Assembly: GCF_014200435.1 (NCBI RefSeq)
Contig: NZ_JACHBR010000001.1
Coordinates: 3,193,501 to 3,257,500 of the forward strand
Source of the DNA: Sphaerisporangium krabiense
Lineage (GTDB): Bacteria > Actinomycetota > Actinomycetes > Streptosporangiales > Streptosporangiaceae
DNA length: 64,000 nt
Direction of reading: 5' to 3'
Position numbers and translations under genes: made by a program. The first letter of the stretch is position 1. Each line of letters opens with the position of its first letter. Of the stretch, positions 53,034 to 61,877 are shown one piece after another. The notes below the pieces were generated by a model. The model saw only the letters and a list, made by a program, of their open reading frames with translations, was not told the origin of the DNA and ran no database searches.

Positions 53034-53840
53034 TCAGGGGAGGGCGAAGGGGAGTTTGATGCCGTTCAGGGCGGTGGAGCAGGGGCAGGCGCGGTCGAGC
53101 GGGAGGGTGGCGGCGACCGTGGCGACGAGGGTGCGCATGCGTTCGCTGTTGGCGGCGAAGAAGGCGAAGACCTCTTCCTGGGTGACGCCCTCGCCGGCCT
53201 CGACCCCGGCGTCGTGGTCGGTGACGAGCGCCAGCGTGGTGTAGCAGAGGGCCAGTTCGCGGGCGAGGGCGGCCTCGGGGTAGCCGGTCATGCCGATGAT
53301 GGACCAGCCGTTGGAGGTGAACCAGCGGGACTCGGCGCGGGAGGAGAAGCGCGGGCCCTCGATGACGACGAGGGTGCCGCCGTCCACGGTCTCCCACCCC
53401 TCGGCGCTCGCCGTCGTGTAGGCCAGGGCGCGGCCCACCGGGCAGTACGGGTCGGCGAAGGGGACGTGGACCGCGCCCCCCTCGTCGTAGTAGGTGTGAA
53501 CGCGGCCGGAGGTGCGGTCGACGAGCTGGTCGGGGATCACGAGCGTGCCGGGGCCGTACTCGACGCGCAGCGACCCCACGGCGCTCGGGGCCAGCACCTG
53601 CCGGACGCCCAGCGAACGCAGCGCCCACAGGTTGGCCCGGTAGGGGATGCGGTGGGGAGGGTAGCGGTGGTCGCGGCCGTGACGGGGCACGAACGCGACG
53701 GTTCGCGAGCCGATGCGCCCCACGGTGACGGGATCGCTCGGCGGGCCGTACGGCGTGGTGACCTCGACCTCCTCGGCGTCGTCGAGGAGGGAGTAGAAGC
53801 CTGAGCCGCCGATGACTCCGATGTCCGCTCTGGTGACCAT
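53034..53840 (-). CDS. mtnP: S-methyl-5'-thioadenosine phosphorylase family
   Basis: A 268-residue protein of PNP/MTAP family II. IGVIGGSGFYSLL at the start, FVPRHGRDHRYPPHRIPYRANLWAL (phosphate binding), VIEGPRFSSRAESRWF and GMTGYPEAALARELALCY (purine and ribose binding) are all present. It cleaves MTA to adenine and methylthioribose-1-phosphate. Some MTAP-like enzymes instead use inosine, so the substrate is family-based. Confidence 0.93.
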   Translation of the reverse strand: MVTRADIGVIGGSGFYSLLDDAEEVEVTTPYGPPSDPVTVGRIGSRTVAFVPRHGRDHRYPPHRIPYRANLWALRSLGVRQVLAPSAVGSLRVEYGPGTLVIPDQLVDRTSGRVHTYYDEGGAVHVPFADPYCPVGRALAYTTASAEGWETVDGGTLVVIEGPRFSSRAESRWFTSNGWSIIGMTGYPEAALARELALCYTTLALVTDHDAGVEAGEGVTQEEVFAFFAANSERMRTLVATVAATLPLDRACPCSTALNGIKLPFALP

Positions 53841-53980
53841 GGCGACGACACTAGCGCGCCGTGCCGGGCCCGTCGGCGGCGAAACCGCCGCCTGTGGAAA
53901 ACCGCCTCAGCCGCTCGTACGAGCCGGGGGCGGAGGAGGGTTGTACGGCGTCAGAGGCGGCCGTACAACCCGCGACGGCG

Positions 53981-54328
53981 TCAGGAGGTGGAGGACGTGG
54001 AGGAAGTGGAGGACGTGGACGAGGAGCTCGCGGCGGCGGGTTCCTTCTTGCCCGAGCCCGAGTCGGACTTGGAGGCCGACCCCGAATCCGAGGAGCTGCC
54101 GGACTCCGACTTGGCGGACGACGACGAGGTCGTGGAGGTGGAGGAGCCGGACGAACGGTTGTCCGTACGGTAGAAGCCCGACCCCTTGAACACGATGCCC
54201 ACGGCGGAGAAGACCTTGCGCAGCTTGCCGGAGCAGCTCGGGCACGTCGTCAGCGGATCGTCGGTGAAGCGCTGAGTCACCTCGAGACCTTCACCGCAAG
54301 CGGTACAGGCGTACTGGTAGGTGGGCAC
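53981..54328 (-). CDS. FmdB-family zinc-ribbon protein with Ser/Thr/Lys tail
   Basis: A 115-residue protein. The first 50 residues are the FmdB zinc ribbon: MPTYQYACTACG, then CPSCSGKLRKVFS, then GIVFKGSGFYRTDN. The last 60 residues are low-complexity Ser/Thr/Gly with acidic and Lys positions, ending in Ser-Thr repeats (three-residue units). FmdB proteins are regulatory or stress-related with unknown mechanism. Confidence 0.92.
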   Translation of the reverse strand: MPTYQYACTACGEGLEVTQRFTDDPLTTCPSCSGKLRKVFSAVGIVFKGSGFYRTDNRSSGSSTSTTSSSSAKSESGSSSDSGSASKSDSGSGKKEPAAASSSSTSSTSSTSSTS

Positions 54329-54618
54329 GCGGTCCTCCTCATATGGCTCACGCAGATTGGCACTCTACCGATGCGACTGCTAATGGTACGCAGCCGATTA
54401 GGCTAAACGCCACCCAGCCGGGTTCTAATCCCCGTCGCAAGCTCTCCCCGCCGAGGTCACGGGCCCCTATGCGGATGCCTTGTCCTGGTATGCCGCAGAG
54501 GCGGGAGAGGACGGGAGGGGCGGTGGGGAAGGTCGCCACGAGGGGGAACTGTGGCCGCGCGGCCTGAGGTGCTGGGGTCCCGCGCCGGCGTCGTAAGGGC
54601 CCCGCAAGGGGCAGATTC

Positions 54619-56121
54619 TCAGTCGCCACGTTCGCCGTACCATCCCGCCAGCTTGCCGCGCCGGCTGACGGCCCGCAGGCGCCGCTCGACCGTCTGCCTG
54701 CAGGCCGCGGTGGTGACGACCAGGAGCTGGTCCTCCGCGCGGAGCCGGGTCGAGCCCTCGGGGACGAACGAGCGTCCCTCCCGGACGACCATGGTGACGG
54801 CGGCGTCGGACGGCAGGCGGAGCTCGAAGATCTCCACTCCGTGCAGTCCCGAGCCGGGAGGGATCGTGATCTGGAGCAGGTCGGCGTCGAGCTCTTCCAG
54901 GGGCGCGGCCTCGACGCCGAGGTCGCGGGCCTCGCCGGGCGCGCCGATGCCGAGGACGCGCGCCAGGTACGGCAACGTGGGCCCCTGCACCATCGTGAAG
55001 ACGATCACGATGACGAAGACCTCGTTGAACAGGCCTTTCGCCCCGATGATCCCCGCGGCCCAGGGGATGGTGGCCAGGACGATCGGCACGGCTCCGCGCA
55101 GACCCGCCCAGGACAGGAAGAGCTGTTCCCTCCAGGACAGCGCGTCGACGCCGGTGACGCGGACGATCAGGGCGGAGGCCACGATGGACGCGGGCCGCGC
55201 GAGCAGCAGCAGCGCGAGCCCGGCGATCAGCCCGGGGACGACGGTCGAGGGCAGCTCGGAGGGGCTGGCCAGGATGCCGAGCATGACGAACAGCCCGATC
55301 TGGGCGAGCCAGGCGGCTCCTTCGGCGAAGCCGCGGGTGGCGGGCCGGTGCGGCAGGCGCGTGTTGCCGAGGACGAGCGAGGCGAGGTAGACGGCGAGGA
55401 AGCCGCTGCCGTGCAGCAGCGCCGCGCCGCTGTAGGCGACGAACGCGAGGGCGAGCACGGCGATCGGGTACAGACCCGAGGACGGCAGCGCGACGCGCCG
55501 CAGCGCGTAGCCGCCGAGCGGTCCGACGGCGAGGCCGACCGCGGCGCCGACGCCGAGTTCGAGGGCGGCCTCGCCCATGACGTGCGCCACGTCGGGCAGC
55601 GGCGTGCCGAGCCCGCTGAGCATGACGACGACGATGACCGTGGGCGCGTCGTTGAAGCCGGACTCGGCCTCCAGGATGCCCGCGAGCCGCCGTGGCAGCG
55701 GCAGGCGGCGCAGGACGGAGAAGACCGCCGCCGCGTCGGTGGAGGCGAGGATCGCGCCGAGCAGCAGCGCCATGCGCCAGTCCATGCCGAGCAGCCAGTG
55801 CACGGACGCGGCGAGCACGACGATGCTGACGCCGACGCCGATGGTGGCGAGGGCGAGCGCGGTCGGCACGCCCTGGCGTACGTGCGCCCACTGGGTGGTC
55901 AGGCCGCCTTCGGCGAGGATCACGGCGAGGGCGGCGAGGCCGATCTGCTGGGCCACGCTCGCGTTCTCGAACTGGACGCCCAGCCCGGCCTCGCCGAGCA
56001 GCAGGCCGATGCCCAGGTAGATGAGCAGGGTCGGCAGGCCCGTGCGGTGGGCGATCCGGACGGAGGCGATGGCGGCGATCACCACGACGGACGCGAGGAG
56101 TAGCCAGATATTCAGATTCAT
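54619..56121 (-). CDS. CPA1-type cation/proton antiporter with TrkA-C domain
   Basis: A 500-residue protein. About 12 transmembrane helices start at residue 5. ILASTDAAAVFSVLRR and LEAESGFNDAPTVIVV contain the conserved ion-binding Asp residues of NhaP2/CvrA-like K+/H+ antiporters. The C-terminal 100 residues match a TrkA-C regulatory domain (LPSDAAVTMVVREGRSFVPEG, then LLVVTT). ATG at 56,121 is preceded by GGAGGG; the open frame extends 10 residues further with no support. Confidence 0.92.
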   Translation of the reverse strand: MNLNIWLLLASVVVIAAIASVRIAHRTGLPTLLIYLGIGLLLGEAGLGVQFENASVAQQIGLAALAVILAEGGLTTQWAHVRQGVPTALALATIGVGVSIVVLAASVHWLLGMDWRMALLLGAILASTDAAAVFSVLRRLPLPRRLAGILEAESGFNDAPTVIVVVMLSGLGTPLPDVAHVMGEAALELGVGAAVGLAVGPLGGYALRRVALPSSGLYPIAVLALAFVAYSGAALLHGSGFLAVYLASLVLGNTRLPHRPATRGFAEGAAWLAQIGLFVMLGILASPSELPSTVVPGLIAGLALLLLARPASIVASALIVRVTGVDALSWREQLFLSWAGLRGAVPIVLATIPWAAGIIGAKGLFNEVFVIVIVFTMVQGPTLPYLARVLGIGAPGEARDLGVEAAPLEELDADLLQITIPPGSGLHGVEIFELRLPSDAAVTMVVREGRSFVPEGSTRLRAEDQLLVVTTAACRQTVERRLRAVSRRGKLAGWYGERGD

Positions 56122-56250
56122 CGGCCCTCCCTGTCGTGATTTTCCGCCCATTGTGGCGTATTAGTATGGTCCTCTACCACGAGGAACTACTTTGAGCTAC
56201 CGTCACACGCGACACGGATGAGAGATCTACGGATTCATGGGTGAACGGTA

Positions 56251-57336
56251 GTGACGGACGAGTCTTCCCCGTACCTGAAGAACCCGGCGGTTCTTGACGG
56301 TCTGAGGAAGGACGATTCCGCCGGCGACGGCGACGACGTCCAGGAGGCTCCTCCGAAGAAGCGGCGGTTACTGCGCCGCGTCCTGATCGTGGTCGCGCTC
56401 GTCCTCGCCGTGGTGCTGGCGGCGGGCTTCGCGCTGGTGATGGAGCGTCAGATCACTCTGAACGGCAACATCCAGCGCATCACCGGGGCGTTTCCCGAAG
56501 AGGCGGGGCGGCCCGCGAAGACCGTGGGCGAGGCGCAGAACTGGCTGCTCATCGGGTCGGACAAACGGCCGGGCGAGGCGGGCTCCCAGCGGGCCGACAC
56601 GATCATGGTCGTACACGTCCCTGCCGCCCGTGATCGGCTCACCCTCATCGGCATCCCCCGCGACTCTTATGTCCGCATCCCCGGGCACGGAAACAACAAG
56701 ATCAACGCCGCGTACGCCTTCGGTGGGCCGAAGCTGCTGATCAGGACGGTGGAGGACCTCACCAAGATCCGCATCGACCACTTCGCCGCGCTGGACTTCC
56801 GCGGTTTCGTCGCGATGACCGAGGTGATCGGCGGCGTCGACGTCTACGTGTCGCGCAAGGTGTACGACCCGATGAACAAGGTCACCTGGCCGCAGGGCAT
56901 GGTGCACCTGGAGGGCGAGAAGGCCCTGCTGTTCGTCCGGCAGAGGTACAACCTGCCCGGCGGCGACTTCGACCGCATCAAGCGGCAGCAGGCGTTCGTC
57001 CGCGCGATGGGCCACAAGATCATCAGCAGGGACCTGCTGACCAGCCCGCTGAAGCTCAACGCCTTCCTGGAGGCGCTCACCCGCGCGGTCAGCGTGGACT
57101 CCGGCGTCACGCTCAGCACGCTGCGCGACCTGGCCCTCGAGCTGCGCGACATCCGTCCCGACACGGTCGACTCCACGACGATCCCCACCAGCGGCACCGC
57201 CATGATCAAGGGGGCCAGCGTCGTCCGGGTCGACAGGAAGACCGGCGCGCGATTCTTCGCCGCGGTCCGCGACGACAAGCTGCAGGAATACTTCGACGAC
57301 AATGGCGGTCTGGCGGATCTTCAAATCGTCTCGTGA
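56251..57336 (+). CDS. LytR-CpsA-Psr (LCP) family glycopolymer ligase
   Basis: A 361-residue membrane protein. A 50-residue acidic cytosolic start is followed by one transmembrane helix (about 42-64). The LCP domain starts NWLLIGSDKRPG, then QRADTIMVVHV, IGIPRDSYVRIPG, KINAAYAFGG, then VRQRYNLPGGDFDRIKRQQ, covering the Asp and Arg residues that bind pyrophosphate-lipid. It attaches wall glycopolymers to peptidoglycan. GTG start. Confidence 0.95.
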   Translation: MTDESSPYLKNPAVLDGLRKDDSAGDGDDVQEAPPKKRRLLRRVLIVVALVLAVVLAAGFALVMERQITLNGNIQRITGAFPEEAGRPAKTVGEAQNWLLIGSDKRPGEAGSQRADTIMVVHVPAARDRLTLIGIPRDSYVRIPGHGNNKINAAYAFGGPKLLIRTVEDLTKIRIDHFAALDFRGFVAMTEVIGGVDVYVSRKVYDPMNKVTWPQGMVHLEGEKALLFVRQRYNLPGGDFDRIKRQQAFVRAMGHKIISRDLLTSPLKLNAFLEALTRAVSVDSGVTLSTLRDLALELRDIRPDTVDSTTIPTSGTAMIKGASVVRVDRKTGARFFAAVRDDKLQEYFDDNGGLADLQIVS

Positions 57337-57355
57337 CGAAAATCCGTGACGAAAA

Positions 57356-57925
57356 TCACACCCGTCCGAGCGTGACGATGCCCGAGGGAAGCGCCGCCAT
57401 CGAAACCGCCATGTCGTGGGGTTCCGCGGGAATTCCCTCGATCAACTCGCCCTCGTGCAGCAGCGCGACCGTCGGCACGTTCGGCCCGACCCGGGCGAGC
57501 GCGCGGTCGTACGAGCCGCCCCCGCGCCCCAGCCTGACCCCGCTGGACGGGTCCACGGCGAGCGCGGGCACGATGACCAGGGCCGCGGTGCGGATGGCGT
57601 CCACGCCGCGCCGCGTGTCGACCGGCTCCATCAGGCCGCGCGGTCCCGGCTCCACCGATCCGGGACCGTCGTAGACGGCCCAGTCGAGGTCGTCGTCCGG
57701 CCGCAGGACCGGAAGGATCACGGTGGCGCCGTGCTTCCAGAGCGCGAAAACCAGGCCGTGCGTCGACGGTTCCGTGCCCAACGACCAATAGCACGCGACC
57801 AGCCCGGCCATTTGCACCCAGGGCCGGTCGAGTAGCGTTTCCCTGATCGCGGTCGCCGAGCCGCGCGGATCGGTGAGCCTTGTGCGCGCGGCCACGATCC
57901 TCCGGCGCAGCTCCGCTTTGTCCAC
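57356..57925 (-). CDS. 5-formyltetrahydrofolate cyclo-ligase
   Basis: A 189-residue protein. VDKAELRRRIVAARTRL opens; VACYWSLGTEPSTHGL holds the folate-binding Glu; ATVILPVLRPD and VDPSSGVRLGRGGGSYDRAL (ATP site) are signatures. It makes 5,10-methenyl-THF from 5-formyl-THF with ATP. I chose the GTG at 57,925 because GGAGGG lies four bases upstream; the ATG at 57,937 lacks a site. It is divergent from galU, 24 bp apart. Confidence 0.93.
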   Translation of the reverse strand: MDKAELRRRIVAARTRLTDPRGSATAIRETLLDRPWVQMAGLVACYWSLGTEPSTHGLVFALWKHGATVILPVLRPDDDLDWAVYDGPGSVEPGPRGLMEPVDTRRGVDAIRTAALVIVPALAVDPSSGVRLGRGGGSYDRALARVGPNVPTVALLHEGELIEGIPAEPHDMAVSMAALPSGIVTLGRV

Positions 57926-57949
57926 TCGGCCCTCCATTAAGGTGCATCC

Positions 57950-58855
57950 ATGGCTGACTACGATCCAGTGACGAAAGTCGTCATTCCCGCCGCCGGCCTC
58001 GGGACCCGCTTCCTTCCGGCGACCAAGGCGACCCCGAAAGAGATGCTGCCGATCGTCGACAAGCCGGCCATCCAGTATGTCGTCGAAGAGGCGGTGTCCG
58101 TCGGGCTCCTCGACCTCCTCATGGTGACAGGCCGGAACAAGCGCTCCATAGAGGACCACTTCGACCGCGCCTACGAACTGGAGGAGGTGCTGGCGGCCAA
58201 GGGCGACTCCGAGCGTCTGTCCCAGGTTCTCGAACCCGTCGAGATCGCCACCTTCCACTATGTACGCCAGGGTGAGCCCAAGGGCCTGGGCCATGCCGTC
58301 CTGTGCGCCAAGCAGCACGTCGGCAACCACCCGTTCGCCTGCCTGCTCGGCGACGACATGATCGACCACCGTGACCACCTGCTCAAGCGCATGATCGAGG
58401 TGCGCGACACCTACGGCGGCAGCGTGGTCGCCCTCATGGAGGTCCCCAGGGAGCAGGTCTCGCTGTACGGCTGCGCCGAGATCCAGCCCACCTCCGAGGA
58501 CGACGTGGTCCGCGTGACGGGCCTCGTCGAGAAGCCCCCCGCGGACGAGGCGCCGTCCAACTGGGCGGTCATCGGCCGCTACGTCATCGACCCCGCCGTG
58601 TTCGAGGTCCTGGAGAACACCCCGCCGGGGCGCGGCGGCGAGATCCAGCTCACCGACGCCCTTCTCGAACTGGCCGGGCGCACCAACGAGGACGGCGGCC
58701 CCGTCCACGGCGTGCTGTTCCGCGGGCGCCGCTACGACACCGGCAACAAGCTCGACTACCTGCGCACGGTCGTCCAGTTCGCCGCCGAGCGCCCCGATCT
58801 GGCCCCCGACTTCATCCCCTGGCTCCGCGAGTTCCTCGACCGGCATTCCGGGTGA
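57950..58855 (+). CDS. galU: UTP-glucose-1-phosphate uridylyltransferase
   Basis: A 301-residue nucleotidyltransferase. VVIPAAGLGTRFLPATKATPKEMLPIVDKP is the nucleotide-binding signature with catalytic Arg and Lys. LGDDMIDH (metal Asp), LVEKP and GEIQLTDALLELA follow. It makes UDP-glucose for wall polymers and trehalose synthesis. It leads into the glp gene 10 bp later, in the order found in many actinomycetes. Confidence 0.97.
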   Translation: MADYDPVTKVVIPAAGLGTRFLPATKATPKEMLPIVDKPAIQYVVEEAVSVGLLDLLMVTGRNKRSIEDHFDRAYELEEVLAAKGDSERLSQVLEPVEIATFHYVRQGEPKGLGHAVLCAKQHVGNHPFACLLGDDMIDHRDHLLKRMIEVRDTYGGSVVALMEVPREQVSLYGCAEIQPTSEDDVVRVTGLVEKPPADEAPSNWAVIGRYVIDPAVFEVLENTPPGRGGEIQLTDALLELAGRTNEDGGPVHGVLFRGRRYDTGNKLDYLRTVVQFAAERPDLAPDFIPWLREFLDRHSG

Positions 58856-58865
58856 TGATCAGATC

Positions 58866-60074
58866 ATGGTCGCGATGAGATCGGTCGACGCACACCTCGC
58901 CGAGATCCTCGCCGCCGTGCGCCCGCTCGACCCCGTCGTCCTCGGCCTCGACGCGGCGCTCGGCGCCATCCTGGCCGAGGACGTCGAGGCCCCCGTCGCG
59001 CTGCCCCCGTTCGACAACTCCGCCATGGACGGGTACGCCGTGCGGGCCGCCGACGTCGCCGCGGCGAGCGAGGACCAGCCCGTCGTGCTCCCGGTCACGC
59101 TCGACGTCGCGGCCGGCGACGGCGCCCGGCGCGCGGTCGCCGCCGGGCACGTCACGCGGATCATGACCGGCGCGCCGGTGCCCGAGGGCGCCGACGCCGT
59201 GGTGCCGGTCGAGTGGACCGACGGCGGCGTGTCCGAGGTCGCCATCCGCAGGCCCGCGCCCGCGGGCAACGCGATCCGCAGGTCCGGTGAGGACGTCCGG
59301 CCCGGCGACGTCGTCCTGTCCTCCGGCGCCGTGCTCGGCCCCGCTCAGCTCGGCATCGCCGCCGGGGTGGGCAGGAGCGCGGTCCGGGTCCGCCCGCGGC
59401 CCCGCGTGCTCGTGCTGTCCACGGGCGCCGAGCTGGCCGAGCCTGGCACTCCTCTCGCCCACGGGCAGATCTGGGAGTCCAACAGCTTCACGCTCGTCGC
59501 GGCCGTCCGCCAGGCGGGCGGCGAGGCGGTCCGCAGGCGCGCCGTCGGCGACGACCCCGCCGAGTTCAAGGACACGCTCGACGCGCTGCTCGGCGAGGCG
59601 GACGCCGTGATCACCAGCGGCGGCATCTCCATGGGCGCCTACGAGCCGGTCAAGGAGGCCCTGGCGCCGCTCGGGACGGTCCGCTTCGAGAAGGTCGCCA
59701 TGCAGCCGGGCATGCCGCAGGGGTTCGGGCTGCTCGGCGAGCGGCAGGTCCCGATCTTCACGCTTCCCGGCAACCCCGTCTCGTCGTACGTCTCGTTCGT
59801 CCTGTTCGTGAAGCCCGCGCTGGCCGTGATGCGGGGACTGCCCGCCGCGCCCGCGCCCACCGTCACGGCGACGCTCACGTCCGCGGCACGGTCCCCGGCG
59901 GGCAAGCGGTCCTTCCTGCGCGGGGTGCTCGGGACGGACGGCGCCGTCGCCCCCGTGCACGGGCAGGGGTCCCATCAGCTCGCCGCGCTGGCCTCGGCCA
60001 ACGCGCTCATCGTCGTGCCCGAGGACGTGACCGGACTGACGGAGGGGGAGGCCGTGGAGGTGATCCCGCTGTGA
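58866..60074 (+). CDS. glp: molybdopterin molybdotransferase family, Glp-type (MoeA paralogue)
   Basis: A 402-residue MoeA-family protein. PPFDNSAMDGYAVRAADV, RIMTGAPVPEGADAVVPVEWTD, RRSGEDVRPGDV, LVLSTGAELAEPGTPL-like and ITSGGISMGAYEPVKE are the standard MoeA blocks. Two starts are possible (58,866 and 58,875). In Actinobacteria this gene position, followed by moaC, mog, rimJ and glpR, marks the Glp protein, which in Corynebacterium links to FtsZ and GlpR in division. Here both cofactor and division roles are possible. Confidence 0.93.
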   Translation: MVAMRSVDAHLAEILAAVRPLDPVVLGLDAALGAILAEDVEAPVALPPFDNSAMDGYAVRAADVAAASEDQPVVLPVTLDVAAGDGARRAVAAGHVTRIMTGAPVPEGADAVVPVEWTDGGVSEVAIRRPAPAGNAIRRSGEDVRPGDVVLSSGAVLGPAQLGIAAGVGRSAVRVRPRPRVLVLSTGAELAEPGTPLAHGQIWESNSFTLVAAVRQAGGEAVRRRAVGDDPAEFKDTLDALLGEADAVITSGGISMGAYEPVKEALAPLGTVRFEKVAMQPGMPQGFGLLGERQVPIFTLPGNPVSSYVSFVLFVKPALAVMRGLPAAPAPTVTATLTSAARSPAGKRSFLRGVLGTDGAVAPVHGQGSHQLAALASANALIVVPEDVTGLTEGEAVEVIPL

Positions 60075-60541
60075 GCGAGCTCAGCCACATCGACGAGTCG
60101 GGTGCGGCGCGCATGGTGGACGTCTCGGCCAAGGACGTCGGCGCCCGCACGGCCCTCGCCACGGGCAGGGTCCTGCTGTCGCCCGAGGCCGTGGCCGTGC
60201 TGCGGTCCGGCGACGTGCCGAAGGGGGACGCGATCGGGGTCGCCCGCATCGCCGGGATCATGGGGGCCAAGCGGACGCCCGACCTCGTCCCGTTGTGCCA
60301 TCCCATCGCGCTGCACGGCGTCAAGGTCGAGATCGCCGTCGTGGACGCGGGCGTCGAGATCACGGCGCGCGTGAAGACCGCGGACCGTACGGGCGTGGAG
60401 ATGGAGGCGTTGACGGCCGTCTCGGTCGCGGCCCTGGCCATGGTGGACATGATCAAGGCGGTGGACCCGGCCGCGGTGATCAGCGATGTCCGGGTCGAGG
60501 AGAAGACCGGCGGCAAGACCGGCGTCTGGACCCGGCCGTGA
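60071..60541 (+). CDS. moaC: cyclic pyranopterin monophosphate synthase MoaC
   Basis: A 156-residue protein of standard length. ARMVDVSAKDVGARTALATG, GDVPKGDAIGVARIAGIMGAKRTPDLVPLCHPI (the MoaC signature), then TGVEMEALTAVSVAALAMVDMIKAV. It catalyses the second half of cyclic pyranopterin formation in Moco synthesis. GTG overlaps the glp stop. Confidence 0.97.
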   Translation: MSELSHIDESGAARMVDVSAKDVGARTALATGRVLLSPEAVAVLRSGDVPKGDAIGVARIAGIMGAKRTPDLVPLCHPIALHGVKVEIAVVDAGVEITARVKTADRTGVEMEALTAVSVAALAMVDMIKAVDPAAVISDVRVEEKTGGKTGVWTRP

Positions 60542-61017
60542 GGGCGCTGGTCGTCACGGCGTCCAACCGGGCAGCCGCAGGCATTTATCCCGATAAATCG
60601 GGACAACTGCTGGTGCGGCTGCTCGCCGAGGCCGGCTGCGAGCAGGTGGACGGTCCCCGCGTCGTCCCCGACGGCGACCCGGTCGAGGCCGCGCTGCGCG
60701 AAGGCGTCCGCGCGGGATACGACGTGATCGTCACCACCGGCGGCACCGGCCTCACCCCCACGGATCTCACGCCCGAGATGACCCGCCGCGTCCTCGACCG
60801 CGAGATCCCCGGCATCGCCGAGGCCGTCCGCCAGGCCAACCGCGACAAGGTCCCGGCGTCCGTACTCTCCCGAGGGCTGGCCGGCCAGGCGGGGACGACC
60901 CTCATCGTCAACCTGCCCGGATCCTCCGGGGGCGTGCGGGACGGCATGGCCGTCCTCGCCCCCGTGCTGCGGCACGCGGTCGACCAGATCAGAGGCGGAG
61001 ACCATCCCAATCCCTGA
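60538..61017 (+). CDS. mog: MogA/MoaB-type molybdopterin adenylyltransferase
   Basis: A 159-residue protein with VTASNRAAAGIYPDKSG, then YDVIVTTGGTGLTPTDLTPEMT and TLIVNLPGSSGGVRDGM, the MPT-binding and Mg-ATP motifs. It adenylylates molybdopterin before molybdenum insertion by MoeA. GTG overlaps the moaC stop. Confidence 0.95.
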   Translation: MRALVVTASNRAAAGIYPDKSGQLLVRLLAEAGCEQVDGPRVVPDGDPVEAALREGVRAGYDVIVTTGGTGLTPTDLTPEMTRRVLDREIPGIAEAVRQANRDKVPASVLSRGLAGQAGTTLIVNLPGSSGGVRDGMAVLAPVLRHAVDQIRGGDHPNP

Positions 61018-61069
61018 GGTAAGCAGGCCGCAATGGCGAACTCATGCTCCGGGAGGGGATGATTGACCC

Positions 61070-61693
61070 GTGGATCGACTTCGCGGCTGGCCGGCCACCC
61101 TCAAAGAGGGGCCGGTAGGACTCCGGCCGCTGCGGCTGCGCGACGTGGGCGTCTGGCGCGAGACGCGGCTGCGCAACGCCGACTGGCTCCGTCCCTGGGA
61201 GCCGAGCAACCCTGAGACCCCCCTGTTCCGCACCGGCCTCGGCCCCTACATCTCGATGGTCGGCACCCTGCGCCGCGAGGCACGGCAAGGGCTCGCGCTC
61301 CCCTGGGTCGTCACCTGGCGCGGGGCCTTCGCCGGCCAGCTCACCGTCGGCGCGATCGTCTGGGGCTCGGCGCGCTCCGCCCAGGTCGGCTACTGGATCA
61401 GCGGCTCCCTCGCCGGGCGCGGCATCATCCCCACGGCGCTCGCCATGGCCGTCGACCACTGCTTCTTCCGGGTCGGCCTGCACCGCCTGGAGGCCAACAT
61501 CCGCCCCGAGAACCACGCCAGCCGCCGGGTCGTCGAGAAGCTCGGCTTCCGCGAGGAGGGCATCCGCCGCCGTCAGCTCCACATCGACGGCGCCTGGCGC
61601 GACCACATCTGCTACGCCCTCACCCTTGAGGACGTCCCGCGCGGGCTGCTGTCGCAGTGGAGGCAGACCTGGGAGAAGACGGCCCGCGACTGA
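61070..61693 (+). CDS. GNAT N-acetyltransferase, RimJ/RimL type
   Basis: A 207-residue protein. GPVGLRPLRLRDVGVWRETR is the RimJ start; QVGYWISGSLAGRGIIPTALAMAVDHCF contains the acetyl-CoA loop (R-G-x-x-P variant of RGxGT); HRLEANIRPENHASRRVVEKLGFREEG is the typical end. It acetylates a protein N-terminus, perhaps ribosomal. Its place between mog and glpR is the conserved actinomycete order. Confidence 0.92.
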   Translation: MDRLRGWPATLKEGPVGLRPLRLRDVGVWRETRLRNADWLRPWEPSNPETPLFRTGLGPYISMVGTLRREARQGLALPWVVTWRGAFAGQLTVGAIVWGSARSAQVGYWISGSLAGRGIIPTALAMAVDHCFFRVGLHRLEANIRPENHASRRVVEKLGFREEGIRRRQLHIDGAWRDHICYALTLEDVPRGLLSQWRQTWEKTARD

Positions 61694-61712
61694 CCGCCGG
61701 GTACCGGACGAT

Positions 61713-61787
61713 GGATACGTTTGACGTATCCGTGGGGATAAACAGGTTGACGATCTCGCGACACACCGCACTGAATGCTCGTCAACC
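61713..61787. promoter_or_regulatory. paired inverted repeats upstream of glpR
   Basis: A 7-base stem GGATACG/CGTATCC (61,713-61,719, 61,725-61,731) follows the acetyltransferase stop and may be a terminator. A second, 9-base perfect inverted repeat GGTTGACGA/TCGTCAACC (61,745-61,753, 61,779-61,787) follows, about 90 bp before the glpR start, and could be an operator or promoter element. Confidence 0.45.
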
Positions 61788-61877
61788 AGTGACGCGCGGT
61801 CCTACGGTGCGTCACGTGAACACATTTGCGACGGCACCCGGGTCCCGTGCCGTGTTCACGCTGCCCGGAGGTCGGCG

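Noticed and set aside
54340..54440. tRNA-Ser-like sequence (CTGCTAA loop and GGGTTCTAATCCCC)
   Set aside because: Acceptor, anticodon and T stems do not pair properly. At most it is a decayed tRNA.
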